From: an uncultured Candidatus Poseidoniales archaeon
Lineage (GTDB): Archaea; Thermoplasmatota; Poseidoniia; Poseidoniales; Poseidoniaceae
Reading direction: 5' to 3'
DNA: 64,000 nucleotides
Assembly: GCA_905182185.1 (NCBI GenBank)
Contig: CAJJAP010000011.1
Coordinates: forward strand, 1 to 64,000
The stretch's first letter is position 1; the number at the start of each line of letters is the position of its first letter. Below are positions 26,245-35,746 of the stretch, in pieces. The notes beneath the pieces were generated by a model. The model saw only the letters and a program-made list of their open reading frames with translations, did not search any database and was not told where the DNA came from. The translations under genes and the position numbers were made by a program.

Positions 26245-27999
26245 ATGGCTGCACCTTCTAAAGTCGAATTCCCTGGTCAAAAAAAGCAAAGCATTCGCAT
26301 GCGCGGCACAAAACAAGCCAACAAAGAAACTTCTGAAAAGATGACTCGGCAATTAAAAAATCTACTCGAGACCCCTTATGCCCATTTACCGCAGTTGACT
26401 TTGGGCACCAAGAAATCTTGGTTCGGTTCTGACCCTGTGACGAAAACTATGAAGGCACTTGACAGAATTATCGCTAAGAAGAACGATGTTGCTTGGCTAT
26501 CAAAGCGTATGATGTCACGAAGTGGCGACCCTGTTGCCAAGGCATTTGCTGGCTCTTTACACGCTGCTCATGATGAAGAAATAAAAATGGTTGGAAAGTT
26601 CGGTTCTGCTTCTTTTGGTTCTGCTTCATTCATTCGTAGAGGCGATGGCAAACAAGGCTATCTTGCCGGAATCCAAAATTTTAATCACCTAACACTACGG
26701 ATGTTACCGTGGGAAAATCACGCAAAGAAAGGAATGTATTTCTTTACATGGAAAGGGGGCTTTGTATGTACTGGCAAGAACCCAAACCCACCGCCTGAAT
26801 GGCTGGCTGATGTTCTTTCTCGCTCACGGTTTGATTTCGTTGAGAACGAAATAGACGGAAAGATTGTTTGGGCTACTGCAGACTTAGATCCCGCTACAAT
26901 AATAGAAGGCGGAAACACATCAGCAGGTTATGTTCGTATGACTTTTCACCATGGGCCGATACTAGCTATCAGCCTAACCGCTCTCGAAAATCCAAGCAAA
27001 AAGGATTCATCTTTTATCCACCATCTTGCTCTTTCAATGCTACCTCCTTTCCTACCATCTATTCTAACAATTGATGCAAAATGGACACCGGAAGGTTGGC
27101 CCCAGGACAAGGTTTTGCCAATTGCTGCTGATGAGGGCGTTGACAAAATTGTAGATGCTTGGCAGGGTCTTTCTATGAATGAAGGTCTGATTGCAATGGC
27201 TATTCGAAGAACTGTCTTGGATAGTGTCGATACTGGTTTGGTGGTCGGAGATAATTGGGTTGCAGGAGATTCATTGCAATCTATCGAAGAAGCACTATCG
27301 GGAGTTGCTGGTTCTGATGATGAAAGAAATCTAACCGCTCACGTACTATTTGCTTCACTTAGCGATGGACCTGGTGAAGATGAAGAAGGTTTACGAATTG
27401 ATTCAAGAGGGGGTATTTCTCCTCGTAACGCAGCAGCACTTGAGATAATCAACGGCGCATCATGCGGTGATATCCTCAAAAATATGTGGGAAAAATGGGG
27501 TCTTGACGGATTGGCTAGCCTTGGTATTGAAGGAGAAGAGGCAGAAGAGATTTGGCAAACTCAAGTCAACAAACCAAAACCATTTGGCACATTCCTCAAA
27601 GGTTTAGATTCTGCAAGAAAGGCAGCTCAAGATGTTGCTAAATTCCCGACAAGGCGCGGTTCTATTGAAGGGCCTGTTGGGATGATTCATGACTTGTTGC
27701 TAACCGGATTATTAGACGGTCCTGGAAAGGCAGAAAGAGAAGCTACTGGACGTCATGCTGATATTGATTCAGCCGCTGCTGCATGGACTTGGCTACTAAC
27801 TGTCGACCGTTCACGTGGACAAGAATGGCATTTCGAATCAAATGCCCGTGACAAGGCGGGTGCGTGGCTTAGTGCTAGCAAAGATATGCACAAGTGTGGA
27901 GTTGAATTACTAAAGTGTGATGAGAGTCAGTTAGAATCTCAAAGAGAGCAGTGGCAACAAGCATTACAACAATTAAAGAAAGTAACCGGTAGTGCTTAA
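26245..27999 (+). CDS. Hypothetical 584-aa cytoplasmic protein
   Basis: No family recognised. Soluble and mixed alpha/beta, without signal peptide or transmembrane segments. Features: basic N terminus ('SKVEFPGQKKQSIRMRG'), a Gly/Ser patch 'GKFGSASFGSASFIRRGDGKQGY', a Trp-rich middle ('MYFFTWKGGFVCTGKNPNPPPEW'), 'IHHLALSMLPPFLPS', and an acidic helical C-terminal half. Start at 26245 is preferred over 26173 because GTGAGGGG lies 9 nt upstream. It is divergent from the PqqB-like gene and convergent with the trans-sulfuration gene. Confidence 0.7.
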   Translation: MAAPSKVEFPGQKKQSIRMRGTKQANKETSEKMTRQLKNLLETPYAHLPQLTLGTKKSWFGSDPVTKTMKALDRIIAKKNDVAWLSKRMMSRSGDPVAKAFAGSLHAAHDEEIKMVGKFGSASFGSASFIRRGDGKQGYLAGIQNFNHLTLRMLPWENHAKKGMYFFTWKGGFVCTGKNPNPPPEWLADVLSRSRFDFVENEIDGKIVWATADLDPATIIEGGNTSAGYVRMTFHHGPILAISLTALENPSKKDSSFIHHLALSMLPPFLPSILTIDAKWTPEGWPQDKVLPIAADEGVDKIVDAWQGLSMNEGLIAMAIRRTVLDSVDTGLVVGDNWVAGDSLQSIEEALSGVAGSDDERNLTAHVLFASLSDGPGEDEEGLRIDSRGGISPRNAAALEIINGASCGDILKNMWEKWGLDGLASLGIEGEEAEEIWQTQVNKPKPFGTFLKGLDSARKAAQDVAKFPTRRGSIEGPVGMIHDLLLTGLLDGPGKAEREATGRHADIDSAAAAWTWLLTVDRSRGQEWHFESNARDKAGAWLSASKDMHKCGVELLKCDESQLESQREQWQQALQQLKKVTGSA

Positions 28000-28084
28000 C
28001 AATAAGCAAAGATGCTTTTTTGACCTCGTAGAAGAAGAAAGAAGAAACCATTTTGTTGCCAAAATGGCGCACGGAGAAATGGCA

Positions 28085-29263
28085 TTAGATATTGGAAAAG
28101 CCACGTTCGATATCTGCCCATAGGTCGTCAATACTTTCTATCCCGATACTCATTCTAACAAAGCCAGGAACAAGTCCTGCTGCATGCCTTATATCTTCTG
28201 GGATCATCATGTGGCTTGAATTAAATGGGCATTCTATCAAAGATTCAACGCCTCCAAGGCTTGTTGCTTCGTAAATCATTGTCAAGCCGCGCATGAATTT
28301 CAATGCTGCTTCATCTCCACCCTTTACTACAAAGGCAACCATTCCACTACCTTTCGGCATTACTCTTTGAGCAACTTCGTAATCTGGATGCGAAAGTAAT
28401 GATGTGTGATAAACCAGTTCTATCATTGGATGGGTTTCCAAGCGTGAAGCAATTGCTGCTGCGTTTTCACAAATACGTGGCATCCTAACATCCAAAGTTC
28501 GCATACCTCTCTCGAGCAGGTAACTATTATGTGGGTCTGGACAGGCTCCGAAGTGAACTTTACGTTGGAAGATTTGCGTGATTAGTTCTTTGGAACCAAC
28601 CACAGCGCCACCGATAATATCAGAATGGCCACCGAGATACTTTGTGGTTGAATGGATTACTAAGTCTACGCCCATTGCAAGAGGATTGCATGCCCAAGGT
28701 GAGGCGAAGGTGTTATCGATAATACACAATAAGTTATGTCGCTTTGCCACTTCAACCATTGCCGGAATATCACAAACTTTCAGAACAGGATTTGTTAGTG
28801 TTTCGATGTAGAGTATTTTTGTATTTTCTTGGATTGCTGCCTCATAGGATGCTGGGTCTCGCATATCCGCCATCGTAGTAGAAATGCCGAACCTTGGAAG
28901 TTCCTCGGTCAATAGTCCATATGTGCCACCATAAACATCAGTGCTTGCAACAATGTGATCTCCATTACTCAATAATGAAACAAGCGTTGTTGAGATTGCG
29001 CCCATTCCAGAAGAGAAGGTTTCTGCATCTTCTCCGCCTTCCATTGCGCATAGCTTCTGTGCGACTGCATCCGAGTTGACTGAAGAAAGTCTTGCATAGA
29101 GAAGGGTGTGTTGTGCACCTGCAGCCCAACCAGCATACCTTTCATCTGTTAATTTGTAAGTAGAAGATTGGAAAATCGGAGTGTTTACCGCATCTCCAAT
29201 GTGGTTTGTTCCGCTGTGTACAGCCTTGCTGCCAAATCCAGTAAGATTAGTTTCGTCGGTCAT
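28085..29263 (-). CDS. PLP-dependent trans-sulfuration enzyme (cystathionine gamma-synthase/gamma-lyase family)
   Basis: 392 residues, cytosolic, Cys/Met metabolism PLP family. 'GSKAVHSGTNHIGDAVNTPIFQSSTYK' is the usual N terminus; 'VYGGTYGLL', 'LTNPVLKVCDI' and 'CIIDNTFASPW' precede the PLP lysine in 'VIHSTTKYLGGHSD'. 'GCPDPHN'-type and 'SLGGVESLIECP' match gamma-synthases and gamma-lyases. Synthesis versus breakdown (or methionine gamma-lyase) cannot be told from motifs. Start at 29263 has GGGAG upstream. Divergent from an Lrp-type regulator 147 bp away, suggesting regulation by an amino acid; a homoserine-kinase-like gene follows on the other strand. Confidence 0.88.
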   Translation of the reverse strand: MTDETNLTGFGSKAVHSGTNHIGDAVNTPIFQSSTYKLTDERYAGWAAGAQHTLLYARLSSVNSDAVAQKLCAMEGGEDAETFSSGMGAISTTLVSLLSNGDHIVASTDVYGGTYGLLTEELPRFGISTTMADMRDPASYEAAIQENTKILYIETLTNPVLKVCDIPAMVEVAKRHNLLCIIDNTFASPWACNPLAMGVDLVIHSTTKYLGGHSDIIGGAVVGSKELITQIFQRKVHFGACPDPHNSYLLERGMRTLDVRMPRICENAAAIASRLETHPMIELVYHTSLLSHPDYEVAQRVMPKGSGMVAFVVKGGDEAALKFMRGLTMIYEATSLGGVESLIECPFNSSHMMIPEDIRHAAGLVPGFVRMSIGIESIDDLWADIERGFSNI

Positions 29264-29409
29264 TTTGCTCCCAATTACCTTGAAGCGCCCATAGTCCATC
29301 AACGATACGGTAATAATCTATCACATTAGTCGGCTTTTATAGAAAATTATAGCCATGGTACCGTCAAAATGTCGGAAGTGTTGAAAAGCCCCGACGCATC
29401 GGCGAATCA

Positions 29410-29871
29410 ATGGTAATCGAATTAGATGACAAAGATGAGGCTATTTTGCATAGTTTAGAATCCGATTCCCGCAAGGGTACACAGGCGATTGCCGATTCCC
29501 TGTCTATGCCGAGGGTTACGGTTCACGATAGGATTCGGCGGCTAAAAGAAAAGGGTGTAATCAAGCGATTTACTATCCAACGTGATCCTCGTGCTGTTGG
29601 ATTAGACTTACGCGCTTTTCTTTTCGTAAGGTGTGCAAGTGGGCAGGTCGATAGAAGGGATGTGGCTGAACAACTAGTTACTTTGCCATTTTGTATTCGC
29701 GTTAGCATCATTACTGGTGATTGGGATTTATTAGTTGAAGTGGTCGCTTCATCAATGGATACCCTGGGAGATGCCATTCTGGACCAGGTTAGCAAGGTTG
29801 CTGGAGTTTCTGGAACTCAAACTATGATATCATTTTATGAATTTGAAGGCGTAGCTTCTTCTTTCCGATGA
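29410..29871 (+). CDS. Lrp/AsnC-family transcriptional regulator
   Basis: 153 residues: N-terminal winged HTH ('LDDKDEAILHSLESDSRKGTQAIADSLSMPRVTVHDRIRRLKEKGVI') and C-terminal RAM ligand-binding domain ('CIRVSIITGDWDLLVEV'). Lrp proteins sense amino acids and form octamers. The ATG has no clear ribosome site and looks leaderless. It shares a 147-bp divergent promoter region with the trans-sulfuration gene, a probable target. Confidence 0.9.
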   Translation: MVIELDDKDEAILHSLESDSRKGTQAIADSLSMPRVTVHDRIRRLKEKGVIKRFTIQRDPRAVGLDLRAFLFVRCASGQVDRRDVAEQLVTLPFCIRVSIITGDWDLLVEVVASSMDTLGDAILDQVSKVAGVSGTQTMISFYEFEGVASSFR

Positions 29872-29985
29872 CAATTATTCATTGATTCTATCAGCGGACC
29901 AGTAGTAGTAAGAATATTTCATCTTTCTAAATATCAGCCAATACAATAGATAAAGACAAAAAGAAAATGCAGTTAGGGATATTGT

Positions 29986-30903
29986 ATGGCTTACACAGAA
30001 GTATCACTTGATGACGCTTCAGCAGTTGTAGAAGCCACAGATATGTCAGAATTACTTAGTATCGAAAAGTTGGCTGGTGGCTGGGCTAATTCCAACTATA
30101 TTTTGACTCTAAAAGATGATACCAAATTAGTACTGAAGATATGGAATGAACAATCATTAGAGGAAGTTGAATATCTACTATCAATGACATCTTATTTAGC
30201 AGATAATGGGATTCCGACTGCCAAGCCTATCATTTTTAACAATGGGAAATTGATGATGGTCAAAGATGGCCTAGCCTGGACACTACTGCCCTTTGTAGAA
30301 GGGCAATGGCTAGAATCCAATCATTCATCACTATATTCACTTGGCATGATACAAGCCAATTTACATCTGCTAAATCCTCCCAAGGAGTTGAGAAGTAATT
30401 TCTCAATGGGTGATACTCTTTTTGAAAAATTATTTTCTATCGCCGATGAAACTCATGGCTGGACTGATTTTCTAAATATGCTAAAAACTGAGAGTACTCT
30501 ATTGAGTAAAAGCATAGGACAAGATTTGCCAAGAGGCATAATACATGGAGATTTATTTCCTGACAATGTCATCGGAACTAAAGAGAAAGTCAAATCCTTA
30601 CTTGATTTTGAAGAAATGTGTCATGATGTCTTGGCTTTCGATTTAGTAATGACTTTTGTTGGATTCGGCTGGGAAAATGGTCAGCCGGTGGCTGAACGGT
30701 GGAATTCTTTACTGGCGGGCTATCAGTCGGTAAGGAAATTAAATGAGGCTGAAATTAATTCATTGGCGGACTTGCATCGTCTAGCAACTCTTTCAATTGC
30801 CGCATGGCGCTATTGGCAGTTTGTGATCAATTTACCAAATACCGAACATACCGATAGATATCTTGAGATGACCGCGAGGCTCGATAAGAAATTACCATTT
30901 TGA
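29986..30903 (+). CDS. Aminoglycoside-phosphotransferase-fold kinase, homoserine kinase type II (ThrB2)-like
   Basis: 305 residues, APH/choline-kinase fold. ATP-binding start 'GGWANSNYILTLKDDTKLVLKIW' (Lys), catalytic loop 'IIHGDLFPDNVI', metal-binding 'LLDFEEMCHDVLAFDL', and 'IAAWRYW' near the C terminus follow the ThrB2 pattern best. ThrB2 phosphorylates homoserine on the way to threonine and O-phosphohomoserine, which fits the nearby trans-sulfuration gene. N-acetylhexosamine or choline kinases share the fold, so substrate is inferred. GGGA ribosome site. Confidence 0.75.
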   Translation: MAYTEVSLDDASAVVEATDMSELLSIEKLAGGWANSNYILTLKDDTKLVLKIWNEQSLEEVEYLLSMTSYLADNGIPTAKPIIFNNGKLMMVKDGLAWTLLPFVEGQWLESNHSSLYSLGMIQANLHLLNPPKELRSNFSMGDTLFEKLFSIADETHGWTDFLNMLKTESTLLSKSIGQDLPRGIIHGDLFPDNVIGTKEKVKSLLDFEEMCHDVLAFDLVMTFVGFGWENGQPVAERWNSLLAGYQSVRKLNEAEINSLADLHRLATLSIAAWRYWQFVINLPNTEHTDRYLEMTARLDKKLPF

Positions 30904-31001
30904 ATATGAAATTAATTCTATGAAACATGTCTGTGGCATGGAGGTGGCGGTTGCAATATCTCCTTCCATCATAGTTGGCAACAAATAGGCTCAAGGAGTG
31001 A

Positions 31002-32399
31002 ATGTGTTCTGTGATTGATATGTCCGATGAGAAGGTGCCGGCTCCACGAGTGTGGGAGCAACCAATTGACAGTGGCCCCTCTCCTGAAAATAATGCTACT
31101 TTTGACGCAATTATAGTTGGTGGAGGCCCGGGTGGGGCTTCAGCAGCGGGCTATCTTGCCAAGGGTGGGAAGAAAGTTCTATTCATCGAAAAGAGTGTTT
31201 GGCCACGCGACAAAATATGCGGTGATGCAGTTGGCGGCAAATCACTTAGTCATGTCCAGGAACTAGGGGTAAAGGAAGTTCTTGAAGCGACCCCGCACTT
31301 CCGGGTAACTGGAATTAAATTCTCTAGTCCAAAGGGACATATCGTTAGAGTTCCTCTTCCGGAGGAAGATGTTGCAAAAATGGAGGCGGGTTATTCACTG
31401 CCGCGCGCCCAATTCGACCATTTGTTATTCGATGCTTGTCAAAAACTAGTTCGTGATGCTGGCGGAATGGTCTTGCAAGGTGGCGAGGTTAGAGAAGTTC
31501 TCTACGATGATGATTGTGGTGGCGAAGACCCTGGCTCTGGCTCAAAAGAGTCACGACATGCTAGTGGAGTTGTGGTGAGAGTTGGTGGCCGTGGTGGAGA
31601 AGAGTTTACTTTCCATTCTCGTCAACTGGTTGGCGCTGCTGGATACCGCTGCCCTGTCGCTGTAAGTTTAGTTGAAGATACATATTCAGAAAAAATGGTT
31701 GACCGCACACACTACTGTGCAGGATATAGAGAGTATTGGACTGGTGTGAAAGATGTTGGAGATTCTGCAGGCGATATTGAAATTCATTTTGTTGATACTG
31801 TGATTCCTGGTTATTTTTGGTTATTCCCTGTTTCCGAAGGCGTAGTCAATGTCGGAATCGGCATGGTAATGTCTCTAATGGACAAACAAAAGAAGAAATT
31901 AAAGGCATTACAGGCTGATGTTATCGCAAATCACCCTCTCTTCAAAGAGCGTTTTGCTGATGCAACTCTTGTTGCTGGAACTTCAAAGGGCTGGCAGTTA
32001 CCTTTCGGCTCACCACGTAAATCAGAAAAAAATCAACCGCGTAGAGCGAGCGCTAACGGTATCCGTTTAGTCGGAGATGCTGCAACTCTAGTTGACCCAT
32101 TTAGCGGAGAAGGTGTTGGTAATGCATTGGTTAGCGGTGAAATGGCTGCTCGACATATTATTGAAGAGAAAAATCACTCTGAATATCAGGAGGAGTTGTG
32201 GGCGTTATTGGGGCCTGAACTAATCAATTCATTTAGAATGCAAAAATTGAGCCGCAAGGCATGGTTGTTGAACTGGTTCGTAAAGAAGGCCAGTAAAAAG
32301 CCAGTACTTCAAGAGATGATGACAGAGATGATCGCTAGTAAAGAAGCTCAACAAGACCTCCATTCTCCATGGTTTATGTTTAAAACTTTGATGTTCTAA
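31002..32399 (+). CDS. Geranylgeranyl reductase family FAD-dependent oxidoreductase
   Basis: 465 residues. Reduces isoprenoid double bonds of archaeal ether lipids (or geranylgeranyl chains). GG dinucleotide site 'AIIVGGGPGGASAAGYLAKGG', 'IEKSVWPRDKICGDAVGG' (family signature), 'GYFWLFPVSEGVVNVGIGM', and 'LVGDAATLVDPFSGEGVGNAL'. An acidic loop at residues ~168-190 is unusual. Start uncertain: ATG 31002 has GGAG only 3 nt upstream, and ATG 31020 is a possible alternative. First of a short plus-strand run with the HAD and NERD genes. Confidence 0.9.
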   Translation: MCSVIDMSDEKVPAPRVWEQPIDSGPSPENNATFDAIIVGGGPGGASAAGYLAKGGKKVLFIEKSVWPRDKICGDAVGGKSLSHVQELGVKEVLEATPHFRVTGIKFSSPKGHIVRVPLPEEDVAKMEAGYSLPRAQFDHLLFDACQKLVRDAGGMVLQGGEVREVLYDDDCGGEDPGSGSKESRHASGVVVRVGGRGGEEFTFHSRQLVGAAGYRCPVAVSLVEDTYSEKMVDRTHYCAGYREYWTGVKDVGDSAGDIEIHFVDTVIPGYFWLFPVSEGVVNVGIGMVMSLMDKQKKKLKALQADVIANHPLFKERFADATLVAGTSKGWQLPFGSPRKSEKNQPRRASANGIRLVGDAATLVDPFSGEGVGNALVSGEMAARHIIEEKNHSEYQEELWALLGPELINSFRMQKLSRKAWLLNWFVKKASKKPVLQEMMTEMIASKEAQQDLHSPWFMFKTLMF

Positions 32400-32408
32400 G
32401 GTGATAGT

Positions 32409-33197
32409 ATGGATGCTCGATTAGAGGAAATTGATGCCATTTTCTTAGACTTAGATGGAACAATTTATCTCGGTGGCGACCTTATCGAAGGTGCTTTAGA
32501 GTTCTTACAACGATGTGAGGATAAAGGTGTACGTCGCTTCTTTTTGTCAAATAACTCATCTCGTTCCGTCAGTCAATATCAGGAGAAATTAATCAAATTT
32601 AATATTCCTGCTGAACAACAAGATATTCTACTTTCGACTCACGATTTACTTTCGTGGTTACAGGCCAACGATATCACTGAAACTTGGCTTGTCGGCACTG
32701 ATGGCATGGCTCAAATGCTACAGGATTGTGGCATTACGACAAAATCTGAAACCCCGCAATATGTTGTTCTCGGATATGATACTGAATTAACATATGACAA
32801 AATTATGACCGCTAGCATACACATGCATGCTGGCATTCCTTTGGTTGCTAGTCACCCAGATATGGTCTGTCCTAGCCCTGATGGCGGATTGCCAGATGTT
32901 GGTGCATATCTTGCAATGTTCAAGGCTACGACTGGTGTTGACCCTGTCCATATAACAGGAAAACCAAACGCAGGAATGATTCTTCATAAAATCGAAGAAC
33001 TCGGATTAGACCCTGCCCGTTGCGCAATGGTTGGAGACCGATTATACACCGATATAGCAATGGCAAATCGAGCCGGTTGCATCGGAGTTCTGGTTCTCTC
33101 GGGTGAAGCGCAAATGGCAGATATTGAATCGTTGGAACCGGGCGCTGAACAAATGCCAGATGTTATTGTCAACTCTGTAGATGAATTATTTAGATGA
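32409..33197 (+). CDS. HAD-superfamily phosphatase, subfamily IIA (NagD/p-nitrophenylphosphatase-like)
   Basis: 262 residues. Catalytic 'IFLDLDGTIYLGG' (Asp nucleophile and acid), second motif 'FLSNNSSRS', cap domain with 'YVVLGYDTELTYDKIM', Lys in 'HITGKPNAGM', and 'AMVGDRLYTDIAMANRAG' for Mg2+. NagD-type enzymes act on nucleotide or sugar phosphates. It lies 9 nt after the geranylgeranyl reductase with a GGTGAT ribosome site in the gap, so it is likely co-transcribed. Confidence 0.9.
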   Translation: MDARLEEIDAIFLDLDGTIYLGGDLIEGALEFLQRCEDKGVRRFFLSNNSSRSVSQYQEKLIKFNIPAEQQDILLSTHDLLSWLQANDITETWLVGTDGMAQMLQDCGITTKSETPQYVVLGYDTELTYDKIMTASIHMHAGIPLVASHPDMVCPSPDGGLPDVGAYLAMFKATTGVDPVHITGKPNAGMILHKIEELGLDPARCAMVGDRLYTDIAMANRAGCIGVLVLSGEAQMADIESLEPGAEQMPDVIVNSVDELFR

Positions 33198-33214
33198 GTT
33201 AATGGGGGATTATT

Positions 33215-34138
33215 GTGGCTTTTCTACAGCAATTTCAATGGTGGAGAGCGCGCTGTAAAAAGCACCCCCCTGACGAGATTCATCGCGCTGGTGAATTGTC
33301 TGAATTACGTTTAGAAAAACTATCTCGTGCTGCAGGAAAGGCAAACGGGTGGCATGTTTTTGCATCTGTACGTATTCCAGATCCTGATGATGGAGGGAGA
33401 AGAGAAATTGACTTGGTTATCGTTGGAGGCAATACCCTTCTGGTAGTAGAACAGAAACATTGGGCTGGAAGATTTGAAATTAATGAGGATGGAGAGTTCG
33501 TTCAATTTCGCAATAATGGTAGCGAACACAACCATAGTACGGTTGCCGAGAGAATCGCTAGAAAGGCTAGAATGTTAAACGAAATCCATCACCGCAGGAT
33601 CAAACAAAAACAATCTGATAGCGTAGAGGTCAGAGTTATCGTTGCTATGACTCATCAAAAATTAGAATGGCCGAAAATTCCTAAAAACTTTCAGCAGGAA
33701 ATGGTTGATGAAGCGGGTTTTATAAAAATACTAGAGGAGACGGTTCCAGGGAAATTAAATGAAGACCTCCTACAAACAGTTGAAGGTTTTTCAACTTGGG
33801 ATGAAATCGAATTACATGGTGGATTAACTTTGAAAGGTGATTTGATTCATCTGGGCTTAGGTTCGGAAATAGATGATTGGTTCAAACTACGAGGGGGGGA
33901 TTTGAACGTGCAAACAACCCATCACCGTAGTATCTTTTCTATATTCAATAAAACACCTAGCAGAGTTAAATTATCGCATGGGTCGAAGAATATTGAAGCT
34001 ACTTTGGCAAAGGATTTACAATTGAAAATGCATGTTGTGGGTGAAAAGGAAAGAAGATTTGTTGATTGGGCCAATGTAAACAAAGTATTCGCTTCAAGAC
34101 CACCCGCAGAATGGGGCGAGAAACCAAATTCTAAATGA
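33215..34138 (+). CDS. NERD-domain protein (nuclease-related)
   Basis: 307 residues. N-terminal NERD domain: 'RAGELSELRLEKLSRAAG', 'RREIDLVIVGGNTLLVVEQKHWAGRFEI' supplies the D...ExK nuclease-like core. The C-terminal half is unassigned. NERD proteins are thought to process DNA, but a specific role is unknown. GTG start with GGGGGA upstream; 17 nt after the HAD gene, likely the same transcript. Confidence 0.82.
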   Translation: MAFLQQFQWWRARCKKHPPDEIHRAGELSELRLEKLSRAAGKANGWHVFASVRIPDPDDGGRREIDLVIVGGNTLLVVEQKHWAGRFEINEDGEFVQFRNNGSEHNHSTVAERIARKARMLNEIHHRRIKQKQSDSVEVRVIVAMTHQKLEWPKIPKNFQQEMVDEAGFIKILEETVPGKLNEDLLQTVEGFSTWDEIELHGGLTLKGDLIHLGLGSEIDDWFKLRGGDLNVQTTHHRSIFSIFNKTPSRVKLSHGSKNIEATLAKDLQLKMHVVGEKERRFVDWANVNKVFASRPPAEWGEKPNSK

Positions 34139-34176
34139 GACAAGGTTTGAATTGGGTCGGCCTATCGGCATAAGCC

Positions 34177-34473
34177 ATGGCTACTGTGATGATTGAGTTA
34201 CTTGGCTTATTGGCTGGCGTAATAGGTATTGTTGCCTGGATACCGCAAATTATCCAAGTCTGGGTTCACAAACGACATGACGGTTTGTCACTAACTACAT
34301 TTGCAGTAGTAGCAATAGCGCTTGCTCTTTGGCTAGTATACGGGGTTCTTGTGGATTCTTTGGCAATGGTCGCTGCCAACATCATGACCTTGACCGTGAT
34401 TGGCGTGGTCTTCTTCGGCGTGCTAAAATTACGCAGAAGCGAGGCTAAATCTGAAACAAGTAATCAGTTGTAA
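34177..34473 (+). CDS. SemiSWEET-type sugar transporter (PQ-loop)
   Basis: 98 residues, three transmembrane helices in one triple-helix bundle, as in bacterial SemiSWEETs, which dimerise to pass sugars. 'VIGIVAWIPQIIQVWVHKRHDGLSLTTF' holds the PQ motif and the conserved polar turn; 'LALWLVYGVL' and 'NIMTLTVIGVVFFG' follow. The ATG has only a short upstream leader. Its end overlaps the convergent glutamine synthetase by 10 nt. Confidence 0.88.
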   Translation: MATVMIELLGLLAGVIGIVAWIPQIIQVWVHKRHDGLSLTTFAVVAIALALWLVYGVLVDSLAMVAANIMTLTVIGVVFFGVLKLRRSEAKSETSNQL

Positions 34474-35477
34474 GCGGCTTTGGTTGTTTCGATGATGACT
34501 GCCCCTATCTTGTACGGGTCTCCATTTGAAGCAGGACGGCGGTCTTCAAGTCGCCCTTTCCAACCCTCGTCAATCGTTTGAATTGGGATGCGGATAGATG
34601 CGCCTCTATCTGAAATACCATATGAGAATTCGTCAATGGATTGGGTTTCGTGTAGACCGGTTAAACGTTGATCGTTATATTCACCATAGACATCCATATG
34701 CTTCTTGACATTCTTGCCGAATTCTTCACAGATTTTCGTGAACAAAACCTCTCCGCCTTCATCACGCATTTTTCCATCTGAAAAGTTAGCGTGCATCCCA
34801 GAGCCGTTCCAATCGCCCTTTACCGGCTTAGGATGATATTCGATATAGCAGCCATAACTTTCTGTCAATCTGTCAAGCAGATAGCGGGCTGCCCATAATT
34901 CATCTCCAGCTTTCTTTGCACCTTTGGCAAATATTTGGAATTCCCACTGTCCGCAAGCAACCTCTTGGTTGATTCCTTCAAAATTGATTCCAGCATCAAG
35001 ACATAGGTCTGCGTGCTCTTCAACCAATGAACGTCCATGGGTGTTTCTTCCACCAACAGAACAGTAATACATTCCTTGAGGGCCTGGGAAGCCGCCAACT
35101 GGGAATCCGAGTGGAAGAGTCGTATCAGTGTCCATGATGAAATATTCTTGTTCAAAACCAAACCAGAAGTCTTCGTCATCATCTTCAATGGTTGCTCTCC
35201 CATTGCTGAGATGTGGTGTTCCATCAGCGTTCATAACTTCACACATTACAAGAAATCCATTGTGTCTTTGAGGGTCTTCAAAAATTGCTACCGGCTTGAG
35301 AAGGCAATCGGATGCGCCGCCTTCTGCTTGTCTTGTTGAAGAGCCATCAAAATTCCACATCGGGCACTCTTCAAGTGTTCCTTCAAAATCGTGGCGTACC
35401 AATGTTTTGCTACGCATATTTTGAGTCGGGCTGTATCCATCGAGCCAAATATATTCCAGTTTTGCTTTATCTACCAT
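34464..35477 (-). CDS. glnA: Glutamine synthetase, type II (eukaryote-like)
   Basis: ATP-dependent ligation of ammonia to glutamate. At 337 residues it is the short GSII type, not the 440-470-residue GSI usual in archaea: 'LEYIWLDGY', 'PMWNFDGSST' (beta-grasp), 'FWFGFEQEYF', 'ACGQWEFQIF' and 'GDWNGSGMHANFS' match eukaryotic GSII. Catalytic Glu/His residues are visible in these motifs. Start chosen at the Met of MVDKAKLEYIW; the track start is 37 codons upstream in non-homologous sequence, and Met at 35501 is an alternative. Divergent from an HTH-CBS regulator 270 bp away. Confidence 0.9.
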   Translation of the reverse strand: MVDKAKLEYIWLDGYSPTQNMRSKTLVRHDFEGTLEECPMWNFDGSSTRQAEGGASDCLLKPVAIFEDPQRHNGFLVMCEVMNADGTPHLSNGRATIEDDDEDFWFGFEQEYFIMDTDTTLPLGFPVGGFPGPQGMYYCSVGGRNTHGRSLVEEHADLCLDAGINFEGINQEVACGQWEFQIFAKGAKKAGDELWAARYLLDRLTESYGCYIEYHPKPVKGDWNGSGMHANFSDGKMRDEGGEVLFTKICEEFGKNVKKHMDVYGEYNDQRLTGLHETQSIDEFSYGISDRGASIRIPIQTIDEGWKGRLEDRRPASNGDPYKIGAVIIETTKAAYN

Positions 35478-35746
35478 AGGTATCAAACGGTGCTTGGCCA
35501 TACGGTATATCAAACATACGCTCAATTTAACTCGGATTTGTTGAATCGTGTGCCTACTATTTACAATAAATCTTAATCGTTTGCCCATAATATAGGCTAT
35601 TTAGTGTTTAGATACTTGTGCGAATGAAAAGAAAAAATGTTGTTGATTTTTCAATTGATTAATTTTTAAGGTCGCGGTGATTTTTCATATGATTCCTTCG
35701 CCGAAATTGCGGTGAACTAATTTGCTTCGGCTATTTGCCATCACAC

